In this document: piece by piece, positions 34,301 through 43,340 of the stretch
Layout: each line of letters starts with the position of its first letter
Numbering within the stretch: the first letter of the stretch is position 1
From: Knufia peltigerae
Taxonomy: Eukaryota; Ascomycota; Eurotiomycetes; Chaetothyriales; Trichomeriaceae
Direction: 5' to 3'
Length of the DNA: 64,000 bases
NCBI GenBank assembly: GCA_030247855.1
Contig: JAPDRN010000125.1
Span: 1-64,000, forward strand
The notes under the pieces: generated by a model
The model's database searches: none
What the model was told of the DNA's origin: nothing
What the model saw: the letters and a program-made list of their open reading frames with translations, nothing else
Position numbers and translations under genes: made by a program

Positions 34301-35534
34301 GAGGCTGGCCGTGGCACATAAGGAACTCGACAATCTTTTGAGAAATGCTCGGCATCTGTTGATCCTCCTGCCCATTCAGCAAAAGACTCGCGAACAGCTT
34401 GTTCTTGCTGCTGGCCGTATGTCTGCAAAGTTAAAGTGGACCCGCGTCGAGCTGTGGCGTACGAAGACACACCGAGATACCCTGTGGAGGGACCTCGAGC
34501 ACGAGGGAGTGACAGCATTTCCTGCTCCGAGGACTCCATCCACGATGACACCACAAAAGGCGACACCTGTAAAGACGGGCCTGCCCCACCTCGGACGAAG
34601 CACTACAGAGACCAGTCATCTAACGCTGTCTCCCATCAGTGCGACCTCCTCTCGGCCGTCAAACCTGGCCGATCGGATTAAGAATTCGGAAAATGGAAGC
34701 ATTCACACGGCACCGAGCACGATCGACCTGACCAATGAGGGAAGCGTTAATCCATCTTCCACAGATCTTCCATTGACAAAGTCTGAAAGTGATCATGACT
34801 CGAAATCCCTAGTTCACCAACTCTCCATTGCTAGTTCTCGTCAAAGCCGTGAGAAAGAACAACTGGTAAAGCATTCCGAGGACACGGAAGAGCAGGTCCT
34901 CAGAGACGCAGGATTGATCGGAGTTGAAGGAGGAGTGCCGAAACACAAACGACCCGACACGAGCGAGTCTGAGCGCGACCGAGTGGGCGCAATTGCTGCG
35001 CCGGCTGAAGGGGCTAAGAACTCTAGCGTCCGTCGCAGTCTCCATCGGAGTCTGCGTGAAGGTCACCTTAGGGAAGGGGTACACCACCACCATTCTCCAA
35101 GCATACATCGTCATAAGAAGGCCAGAGATTCCGGTTCCAGTCTTGCGCCTACTGAAGATGGGACTCTCTCGCTCGCGAGTGAAAGTGGAGAGCTGAAGCG
35201 CGGCACCGGCAGTTTCATTCTACATGGGAAGAAAGCTAGTGTCATCACCATGTCTTCGGAATGGCAGAGTATGTCGCACGAAGATAGGATGAAACTGAGG
35301 GGAGCCGGACAAAATATAGACGGTATGAAGGACCATTCTCTCGCTGTTCACGACGACGATGATGACGATGCCATCGAGACCGCTAGCGCCCTCATGAGAG
35401 CCCTAGATGATCGATACGGATCCCCAATCTCGAGTCGCAAACCCAGCGTCGCCACCTCTGCTGAACACTTTGTTGATGCCGAGACAGGCGAAACAGGACG
35501 CGAAGATCCGAGAGCAGCAAGCGATGAGGAATGA
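31338..35534 (+). CDS. Sec7-PH ARF guanine-nucleotide exchange factor (Syt1/Sec74-like)
   Basis: Activates ARF GTPases by GDP/GTP exchange in membrane traffic. Probably two exons, 31338-31809 and 31867-35534; 1379 aa. The 57-nt intron is a multiple of three, so the unspliced frame is also open; its GTAAGT donor, CTAAC branch site and TGTAG acceptor argue it is spliced. Sec7 domain at about residues 500-655: the catalytic glutamate is kept in ELPKETQQIDR, and motif 2 reads IAFSILLLHSDTHNKNNK. PH domain at about 765-905, then a coiled-coil segment (about 945-1010). The 490-residue N-terminus and the C-terminal third are Ser/Thr/basic low complexity, as in Syt1-type GEFs. It could instead be called Yel1-like; size and domain order favour Syt1/Sec74. 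Confidence 0.9.
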   Translation: MSLRTLLSRPVTATTHRRHSSIIEDASQEGSPVGGRGRADSMQRLSLGFTRSNEETFNPFITYEPDQMLTGKEPQQHDGLSAEHSTLPKSVSTPAALTLTHKNQSEQEQALNRDLDDLPLPRPQRFSILGFRHASDPQLFTRFRKDEDDVPPPTNPSRKYIVSFQHHKHLSNVSSVAPQIITTAPTTQEFDEPAKRPKRKLFRAPSPFRKSMAFKHGVQESLHEDDDEERDNGQSTASRAGMLQENTSFERLPRRKTEGNPMAPPAYGDETSSSLAIPVTRLSDSSRSDDSSGSHHVYAKTTTTHTISTTTTFFKLKRRKKNKGHLFPLPERFTPSDSGRTSTSYGRDDSLSERKSLSPSRKSTTAVRFDTQSTRQNSANQSPTHSAVALTNAPFGSPGPTIMRQDSAWSTHSGHSTPSVNLGPPRTNGRGRSSTMTSLGRSAEKLLDTAQPGSARTSTSTSGRRSFGDLLNLPHRLRQNSAPPVRHGAGNSPGTPGSKSNSLQIAREEHERVYPKREDGDTPASYLEKLEAAVPRGAMATALCKAADEFSKTCLRKYMRGFSYFGESIDMAIRKMLMEVELPKETQQIDRLLAGFADRYYECNPGIFVSTDEAAFIAFSILLLHSDTHNKNNKRKMQKHDYVKNTQQGPVQISSDILDCFYDNVCYTPFIHFEDEVAINTHRLAAAPKFKKTLIKTKSTESLRGPVDPYTLILDNKLDSLRPPLKEVMDTEDCYSSTGTSGGPEHNDIHKAFVNSAVLQIVSARSRPDAFLSQATISNPVDAQVGLVSFKVAKVGLLWRKDVKKKKAKRPWQEWGAILTDSKLYFFKDIGWVKKLMGQYDAHAKSASKPGPLVFNPPLSSFEPDALMSMDDAVALIDSGYKRHKNAFTFIKHGGFEEIFLANSESEMHDWIGKLNYAATFRTAGVRMRGPVSTNYEGRHLLRNDSDITSKSAETPQKDRKLDAQAAAWEIMFYRRQLINEKISDFDERLAVAHKELDNLLRNARHLLILLPIQQKTREQLVLAAGRMSAKLKWTRVELWRTKTHRDTLWRDLEHEGVTAFPAPRTPSTMTPQKATPVKTGLPHLGRSTTETSHLTLSPISATSSRPSNLADRIKNSENGSIHTAPSTIDLTNEGSVNPSSTDLPLTKSESDHDSKSLVHQLSIASSRQSREKEQLVKHSEDTEEQVLRDAGLIGVEGGVPKHKRPDTSESERDRVGAIAAPAEGAKNSSVRRSLHRSLREGHLREGVHHHHSPSIHRHKKARDSGSSLAPTEDGTLSLASESGELKRGTGSFILHGKKASVITMSSEWQSMSHEDRMKLRGAGQNIDGMKDHSLAVHDDDDDDAIETASALMRALDDRYGSPISSRKPSVATSAEHFVDAETGETGREDPRAASDEE
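31810..31866 (+). other. In-frame 57-nt intron of the Sec7-PH gene
   Basis: GTAAGT donor, CTAAC near 31847 and TGTAG acceptor. Length 57 nt with no stop in frame, so retention would insert 19 residues without breaking the protein. Confidence 0.75.
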
Positions 35535-36831
35535 AACATAAAAAGCAAAAACCAAAGCAATGTATTTTGGGCGTGGTCGACCTTTTATTTCTTCTTTTGA
35601 AAGATTGAGCGTTACAGGTGCAAAAGTTCAGGGCAATGATAACAATGATGTTACGATTCAGAGACAAAATGACGACAGATACAAGACTCGGTCCCGTTCT
35701 CGGGTGTTTTGTGCATGGAGTCGGGGTTTGGGGATCAATGAGACCATGAGCGCGATATCTGTAGAGGTATTCTCCGTATTCTTCGTCACAATCGATTCAT
35801 ACCTTCAAACTTATCAGCGAGGTTCAGCTTTCCAGTGCCTTTGACGTCTGACTGCATAGTACGGAGTACTATCCTTGAGCTTGGCACAAGGCCACTACCA
35901 GCACTTGCGGCGACCTTGACCGCCACCATCTTCACTGTCCTCGCCGGGGCCAAAAATGGTCAATGGGAAAATCTGCCCAAAAATAAAGACAAAAAAGTTT
36001 GGAGAGTCGAAGCCCGGACCTGGCGCTTCTCTTTTACTTATTCCGACCATGGTCACTGCCATCCCCTCATCATACCTTGGTCAAGGGATGTTTATCCAGT
36101 GACCATGGAAACCCGCCGACTCCCAGTTTAGATCCACCAAGCTGGTTTCCAAGAATAAAGGCCCCCCCCCCCTCCGAACCATTGGGCCAAAGTGGCGGTT
36201 CGACGTGGTTGAGTCTTCCAAGGCGTACTTTGTTGAAGAAAAAAGTTCACCGGATCAAACACGTGTAGGGATGTGATTTATACAGGTATTGCGGTGACGA
36301 CTCGGGGGGGGGGGGTCCTTGATGGGTCTTAAGCCTTCACCGTTCAACGTTTCAGCGTTTAGGATTGTCGGCAAGCTTTGATATCACCTTGTGGGTGCTG
36401 TTATGGATTTTTGTTGACAGGGATAGAAATGGTCAGATCAAGTCTCATTTTGCCATTGTAACAAGACTAACTAAATGAGGTGGAGAGGATATGATCAAAT
36501 CGATCTGTATCTCCTCGACCTCTGTCCCATGTCTAATGGTGATGATGCTTGACGAAGGCAACACATGCCAGAAGTAAATCTATCAATCCCATTGTTTTTG
36601 TTCATCTTCTCCCCAATTTTGTTTGCTTCATACTCCTCCTCGAATCATCGAGGTTTTTGAACGCATGCAGATAACACAATGACTGAATTAATCAAAGACA
36701 CCTTTTGTGTCTTGTTCATGCTGGACGATCGCTGGTTGATGACAACGCCATGCTGATCCGGACGATGAGAATGTCTCGGACCACGCAGCAGAATTGTAAT
36801 TGCACGCCATCATCAATCTTTGACCTTCTCT
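35535..36831. other. Convergent intergenic region with opposed poly-C and poly-G tracts
   Basis: 3' regions of the Sec7 gene (+) and zincin-like gene (-). Contains TACGGAGTA (35860-35868, inside the longer palindrome-like AGTAC-GGA-GTACT), an 11-C run (36162-36172) and a 12-G run (36304-36315). Confidence 0.55.
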
Positions 36832-37844
36832 TCATGGTGGTGAACCACCAACTCCATCTGGATCAGGAGCGTCCCAGTAATTACTCTGAGCATTGTTCCA
36901 CACTCCACCATATTTTTTGTTGACCCATTTGGCGAGGAAGAACAGAGAGTAGCTGTCAAGGTTGGTGGCGGTCTTGTTGTTGACAGTTCCAGGGTCCAAG
37001 TAGGCAAAGTTGTTGGCCAACATCGCTCCTTGGATGGGCTGGTATGTTCCGTACAAGGTGTCCCACTCTTGACCGATGTGAGGGTTGGGGTCAGAAGGAT
37101 CAGAGTAGTTGTGGAAACCCATGATGTCAACCTGCATGTACTGGCAGATGAGTTCATCCTCGTAGGTTCTTCTGATGTTCAATTGACTGGGTGACACGCG
37201 TGGTGCCATCTTTTTATCCCACAGTCTGTCTGCGTATTCCAGCTGGGTCCAGTAGTCGGGACAGAAGGTGACGGCCCACTGACCGTCCTTGCTCTGAGCG
37301 GGGTTGGCAACGTAGGCGTTGGTGCCCGGTTGGCATGTAGGGGTGGTGGAGCTCTCACTACAGGTGTAGAAGAGGCGTTGGGTGACATCCTGGTTGCTGT
37401 TTGGTTGTCGACCCTTCCAGACGAAGTTGTAAGGATACTTGAGATTGTTCTTGATACGATTGAAGACGCCCGAGTTGTACTTCTGTGTCGACACACACAA
37501 ACAGTTAGCCATGACAGATCGGTTGGGATGTGGACGTGTGTCCCTTTTCTTACCGTCTTCCAGCGTTTAGGCTGACCAAAGAACCAACCGAAGATGAAGT
37601 CGTTGTCACCACCGACCGAACCGACGTTACTGGGATTCAACATCTCAGTCACCGCAACCCAGCTGGCTCGCTCGAGGATGGCGAGCTGGCTCGAATTGCA
37701 GTCGTTGACGGCCTTGGACCAGTCGATTCCCTGGAACTTGCTCTCCGCGGATTGATCACGGGCCATCACGCCGCTGGAATCACCGCCATTGAGAGGGACG
37801 CCGAACGCGACGAGGAAGAAGGTGAAGAATGCGAGTGCCAACAT
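36832..37844 (-). CDS. Secreted zincin-like protein lacking HExxH
   Basis: Two exons, 37844-37554 and 37482-36832; 313 aa. A signal peptide (LALAFFTFFLVAFGVPL) fits secretion. The fold resembles deuterolysin/lysine-specific metalloendopeptidase-type proteins: an early helix with CNSSQLAILERASWVAV, a FYTCSE...C pair, a VTFCPDYW strand where active enzymes have an LCPxF-type strand, and a late NLDSYSLFFLAKWVNKKYGG block. At the expected HExxH position the sequence is TYEDELICQYMQVD, so the zinc-binding histidines are absent. Start chosen at ATG 37844-37842 because a TATAAAA box (37943-37937, minus strand) lies about 95 bp upstream; earlier Met codons fall in the promoter or leader. Family placement is inference from pattern; a different secreted fold is possible. 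Confidence 0.7.
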
Positions 37845-37936
37845 TCTGGCTTTGGAACGAGAGATGGAAAGTTTTGTGTTCGATCGAGATGGTGATGGGA
37901 AAGGAGGAATGTACGCAGGAGGGGGGGATGACGGTC

Positions 37937-37943
37937 TTTTATA
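37937..37943 (-). promoter_or_regulatory. TATA box of the zincin-like gene
   Basis: TATAAAA on the minus strand about 95 bp before the start codon. A second TATATAA-like element is near 37987-37993. Confidence 0.5.
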
Positions 37944-38656
37944 TGGGAGAGACATGGATGCAAGTGAATGACCGCAGCCTGCGGGGTATATAATTTGCCT
38001 GGTGAATGAAAGTGAACTTGAGCCAAAAGTGATGACCATGGCACTCAACTGAGTCGCTCTGAGCTCTGGATTACACGAACAATTCGGTGAGTAGGGAGTT
38101 GGAAAGGCTCGCCGGGAAGATGAGATCGACCTCATTGACAGGAGGCATTCTCGTTCCTACCCAGATTGAATTGTAACACGCCACCTTCCTCTGCTCACTG
38201 CTTCCTCTTTGTGAGATTACTAGTATCGGACTGCACAAGCCGGGGGGAACCCTCAGGGATGTATGTCCTTACTGCAGAAAACCCAACACGACCCATTGCT
38301 TTACTCTCAACAGATGTGCTTGATGGGGGGAAACAGTGACCAACATATACTCATTGTCACCACCCCGTGGTGCAGGCAAGACACATGAGATGTTCCTTCA
38401 ACAAGAGCCGTGAATGTTCCTTCATTGAGTCTGGGCCGTACACACAGGTAGTCCGTACAAAGGAATACTTTCCCCATCTATCGACCAACGTGAGGTTCTT
38501 TCCGAAGGCCGTTTCAGTTGATGGGCATCTTAGCAAGTCCTTCATGAGCATTCGTCATGAATGTGAATGTCATTGTGACTGTATGAGCAGGTCCGCCTGG
38601 TGTAGCCATTCTGCAGTGTTATCGATCTTTGATGGAAAAAGGAGACGCGTTCGCGA

Positions 38657-38718
38657 CGAGGCTGAACAATGGCTCACGTGACGTCGATATTGGCTTCAGC
38701 CTCGTGGGTCCTTTGGCG
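38657..38718. promoter_or_regulatory. Composite module B: inverted CGAGGCTGA arms around TCACGTGA, then TTTGGCG
   Basis: CGAGGCTGA 38657-38665, TCACGTGAC 38674-38682, TCAGCCTCG 38696-38704 and TTTGGCG(C) 38712-38718. Same word order as module A with gaps of 8, 13 and 7 nt (A: 5, 12 and 3). No confidently called gene starts close by. Confidence 0.6.
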
Positions 38719-40213
38719 CAAACCACTAGATTCGTGCTCCGCAATACAGTGGTGAATTACGACCCCCGGTGTTGAACCTGGGACCGTCCTACTCGCAGTC
38801 GTGATGGATGTTGCGGAGAAGCTGAATGACCGAAGGGGCCTCCCTTACCGGTACTCTGAGAACATGAAGCTGTCAAAAGTCTTCCAAACTGGGGATAGGC
38901 TTGCCGATGCGCCCAAGGTGTCTTTCTCTGTTCTTCGCTGGGCTCGCCAGCCACGCCACGGAGGGAAGACTGCCCCCTAGCCGCCGCGGCAGAGAGCCGG
39001 GATCGAGAGAAAGGGTTGTTCCACTTGAACTTGCACGGAAGCTGTTCCATTCCATAGAAGGGCTGACCAGAGTTCCACCAAGGACCCCTGGAGCGGAAGG
39101 GATGTGAATAATATTGATCTGTGTCCCCATGTAAAGGATGAACCCGAGACTATAAAGGTCAAGGCAAAATCTGGCATGTGCTCCTTGCAAAACACCAGGA
39201 CCGCAACGGGGTATATTGGGATGATGTTCTGCTGCTTGCTGCATTTCTGGCCCTACATTGACCGCATCGTATTCGCCAGAGCCCTTTCGTAGACAGAAGA
39301 GCGGCGGTTTATGCTGATGGATGACCTGCTTGATTGGCCTTTTCTCAAAAGCTTGATGGTGGGTATCGGATAGTCGGTCCCTGAAGTCCCAAAGAGCCGC
39401 TGGCGGACAGTCTTTCGACATCTTGTCTTGCCAGTAGCTGTATTTCTGAACCCGTAGGCTGAAGCGCGTGCAAAGGTGAGATTCCAGATCGCCGAGGCCT
39501 TTTTAAGTTGGAAAATTGTGTGAAAAAGAAGAGCAAGACTCAACAAGTACGTGCTAGCCAAGGGGGAGGTAAGACTGTGAGGTGGATATTAGTCAGTGGG
39601 AAGAGTGACGAGACACGATTGCTCGAGACATACACCTGAGGTATATATACATATCAATATTCAACTGCTGAGGGTGGTGTAGGGACGTAGACAGCTAAGT
39701 GGGAATCGGAATCCCTACATAACCTCCAAGGGCTCAATGAACCAAGGCAAAAGACTGAAGATGATCTTTTTTATGGTGTGTAACACAAAAGGCACGGCAC
39801 GATTGCGACACACAAACGTCCAGCGGTGCCTTGAACAAACACACACTCCTTCAAGGGTGGCATAGCACAGCACAGCATGACCTGGGCAAGAGTATAGCAT
39901 AAATGACACGGAATGCCTTTCCCTTTCTTCATAAAAAGACACACAAACGACAAAGGTCGACATTTCTCAAACATAAAATAAAAGAAAAAGCCCACCACCC
40001 CCGTACCATCCTGCTTCCCGAATACGTTACACACGCACAACACACGTCCACGTCGTTTCGATCGAGGACCTTTCTGTGCGATATCATTTTTCCCACACCT
40101 CAAAAAAGAGATAGAACGCCGATCCGGGAGGGGGAGAGCTCCAGGCGTAGAGTACATAGCATACTGACAAAACTTTCAACTCGAGCCGAAAAGAATCGAC
40201 TGCCAGGGCTTCA

Positions 40214-42479
40214 CTAGAGCTCGATAGTCTTCTTATCATCAGTCTTGGCAGTTGGCGATGGCTGTTGTCCGTTGGTCTCACTCGTCGATCCATCCTGGAA
40301 TCCAAATCGCTGGTTCGCATTGCTGTTGACTGCATCCCTCATCATCCTCATTCCTTCCTCTGGATTCTTCAGGCTGGCTTGTCGGAATGCATTCTCCATG
40401 TCGACGATTCTCCTCTTGAAAGCGAGCCGATCCAAGAATAATTGTTGTCGACTCTTTTCCAGATCTTTGCGCTCCGTCTGCACTGTTTCTTCCATTTCCG
40501 AAAACTGGGACAACTTCATCTCGAGTTTTTGTAATGTGAGGTTGACACCGGCACCGATCATGCGAGTCAGTTCGCGCTCCTCGTAAGACGCAAGTCCGCT
40601 CGCTCGCGCCGCCGCCGTGGCCGTGCCTACAGTCGCGAGGTCGGTCACGACAGCTGCGGCCGCAGCACCAGAATCGTCCGAGGTGGTCTTTTCCACAGCA
40701 GCTGACGACTCATCCACCTCCATCGTATCCTCAGCCTTGACTTTTTCTTTGCCCTTGTCGGAATCTGGTTCGGCGCCACCACCCATTCCCTTCTCAAGCT
40801 GTGCTCGCATCTCTTTCTGCATGACCTCGATCGATCGACCTGCAGCTGCAGCGACAACCTTTGGATCTGCCATCTGAGTCAGGAAAGCCATGACCGACAT
40901 GACTGGGTTGTCCGTCTGGCTAAGTGGACTTCTTCCAGACAGTGCCTTCATGAAGCCGTTGCCTTTCAGAGGACCGTCCTCGAGGTATGGATCTTGAATG
41001 TCTAGCTGCAAGAATTTGAGCACGCACTCTTCCCTCGTCCTCGTCCCCACGTGTTTTGAGATTGCCACCCAGTTGTCGTCGAACGTTTCCATTGCCTCCA
41101 ACAGCAACAGAGTTTCTGCATCTGTCCAAGGGGCATCCTTGTCTGGGATGTGTGAGTATTCGGGTTCGTCCATCTTCACGAAATCCGACGATCTGTGGTT
41201 GCTGGGCATGCGGCATTGGAAATAACAGTTTGGACATAGATCGTACTTGTTGTCTCCGGTGGCATTTGATACCGTGTCTGACTTGGCGTAATGGAAGCGA
41301 GAGCGTGTACAATCAACGCCACAGGCGTAGCAGTTGAACGTTTTTCTGTTTGATTTTGCAGCCGAAACCATCGCCGTCGTTTCGCCATTGGCCGACTTTT
41401 CCTCTCCATTTGCCTGGTTTTCTGGTTCTTCGCTTGCTTTGACCTCTTTGCCTTTGCTGTCGTAGACATTTCTCCGGACTTCCATATTCAGATCGGCCTT
41501 GGACGCGGGAGTCGCAGATTTAGCACGGTCGGTCGAAGGATGAGGCTTCCCAGGGGTCGTCGCCGTCTTTGAACCAGGCTGGAAAGGTTGGAGTCCGCGG
41601 GGAGTGTCTGCTGTGACCTTGAAGTGTCCAGTGAAAGGAGGCCCGATATTGGCGGGTCGAGTTTGGGGATCGACCTGTTTTGTTCATGTCAGTAAACCTG
41701 GAGCAAAGAACCCCCGTACTCGCAACCCATACCTGGTAATTGATGAGACCCCATTGTTCCAAAAAGGCGTGCACGCGCATGATCGCACAAACATCGCCGG
41801 CCAAGTTCCTCCGACACGCGGTTACAGTCAAGTATTCGATGGGGTTCAATCTGTACGAATTGATCATGAAATCACGATAGTCCTTGTACACGGCGGGGGT
41901 TTTGCTGCGATTCCGGCTGTTGAAGAACTCTGGTAGGGATTTCTTCTCGAGCTGGTGTATCGTCGTCATGTCGAACCATGTGCTGTAGCTTGGGAGAATG
42001 ATCTGATGCGTCTGCGCAACCAGATGAGAGCTCGCCGCGGCTTCGATTGCTGATTTGGTCTGCTCAGATTGTCCATCTGCACCATCGTCAGCAAGTCTTC
42101 CCTAGATCGCCGATCTCTTCATCTCCGTGTCCGCGTTGTCTTCACCTTTTGCATCGTCGTCTACACCACCCATTTCAGCATCTTCAACCTCTCCAGTCGT
42201 CTCATCTTGAGCGGCCGATGGTTTTGGCGCATCCGTAGGATTACCGACCGTGGCGTCTCCGGTTTCCGTCGCAGCGGTCGTATCTGCTCGCAGATTGTTA
42301 GCATCGATGATTTTGAGCGACAACGGCACTGCCGTGGAATTTGCTGTCATTTTCGACGCGTGCATACCTTGCGTGGCCGCCTCTGGCTCTTGTGTCGCTG
42401 TCGTGCCCTCTGTCGCCATAGCAGGAGTTTCCGAAGTCTCGTGCTTCAGATCCGCCGGGGATTTCTCAGTGTCGGGCAT
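40214..42479 (-). CDS. RSC8: SWIRM/ZZ/SANT chromatin-remodelling subunit, RSC8/SWI3 family
   Basis: Core subunit of SWI/SNF- or RSC-type remodellers, nuclear. Three exons: 42479-42146, 42076-41733 and 41674-40214; 712 aa. After an acidic, Ala/Thr-rich leader, the SWIRM domain (about 125-228) reads SSHLVAQTHQIILPSYSTWFD, SRNRSKTPAVYKDYRDFMINSYRLNP and CAIMRVHAFLEQWGLINYQ. A ZZ-type zinc finger follows (about 338-390; CYACG...CPNCY), then a SANT domain (about 409-455; PWTDAETLLLLEAMETFDDNWVAI). The C-terminal coiled-coil lies at about 590-660. Intron 1's GTGAAG donor lies before an in-frame stop, and the GCTGAC branch site supports the acceptor at 42078-42077. Filamentous fungi often have a single Swi3/Rsc8 gene, so the symbol denotes the family. 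Confidence 0.93.
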
Positions 42480-43296
42480 TGTTGCGAAAGATGTTGATTG
42501 ATCGCAACCAAACCTCCTCCGTTGGCTCGACTACGGAGACCTGTCAAGGGAATTCAAAAGTGCCACGCGCGGCAATCGTATTCCTATCAACGCCGGAAGT
42601 CCCAAAGGAGATTGTAAAGACTGGATTCGAACAATGATGGCTGGGTGTATTGTCGCAGAAAGTTCAAACACTGTGTCGCGAAACTGCGCGGCACCGTTTG
42701 ATGGAGATTCAATTGTCAATTAACTCGTTCGTACACCACAGAGCCGCTAGTCCTAAAGAGGCAAGGTGTCGATTGGCCGTGTTTAGAGATATAGATATCT
42801 AATAAACATCGTGTTATTCTATGAGTTCCCAGAGTCATTGGACCTGTTGTTCATCTTCTCCTTCATCCCTGATTAAAGAAGGTAGGCAATGCGCTCGCTG
42901 ATCGGTAACATGCATGACGAATAAAGTCGTAGTACACCATCCCCAGCTGGGAGTTGCTTCAAGAGTCCTTAATGAACCTCTCACTGAACCTAGGTAACAT
43001 TCGAATCAATCGTGAGTACGAGCTTCTGACAATCCAGACGGTCCTCGTGGTATTAATGGTCCATTCAACAGAGCCGACGCCCTTTCCAGTCTATCCTTGG
43101 CTAATGATTGGGACGTTGCTCGAATCGGAGCCTGTTTGAGAGATGCTTTCCGTGACATTCATGGTCTTGATGATTCTTGCGCGTGGCTTCTCCTCTATTC
43201 CTTACACATCTCGAATTCAATTATCAGAATCGAATACGATGGACCTAGGTCATATGTTCAAAACTCGAAATCTGCGCAGACAAGTGATATCTTCGC

Positions 43297-43340
43297 CGCC
43301 AAAAAACCAGACGTCACGTGATAAGGCTATGAGCACGTGA
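43297..43340. promoter_or_regulatory. Composite module E (weak), double E-box
   Basis: CGCCAAA 43297-43303, TCACGTGA 43314-43321, AAGGCTATGA 43323-43332 and CACGTGA 43334-43340. Two words match modules A-C; the GGCTGA word is only partial. Confidence 0.3.

Larger units (their letters stand above)
37845..40213. other. Intergenic region, 2.4 kb
   Basis: Between the zincin-like gene and the RSC8 3' end. Holds composite module B (38657-38718). A 182-codon minus-strand frame (38873-39421) has no domain and was not called. About 39500-40100 is AT-rich and consistent with a 3' untranslated region of RSC8 plus spacer. Confidence 0.5.

Noticed and set aside
38757..38830. tRNA B-box-like sequence on the minus strand (AGGTTCAACACC)
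   Set aside because: A T-arm can be drawn with one mismatch, but no matching acceptor stem, A box or anticodon arm is found upstream.
38873..39421. 182-codon minus-strand frame
   Set aside because: No domain, and an upstream in-frame region with a hydrophobic start lacks an ATG. Not enough to call a gene.
42612..42640. B-box-like GTTCGAATCC on the minus strand
   Set aside because: No A box at the right distance; a chance match.
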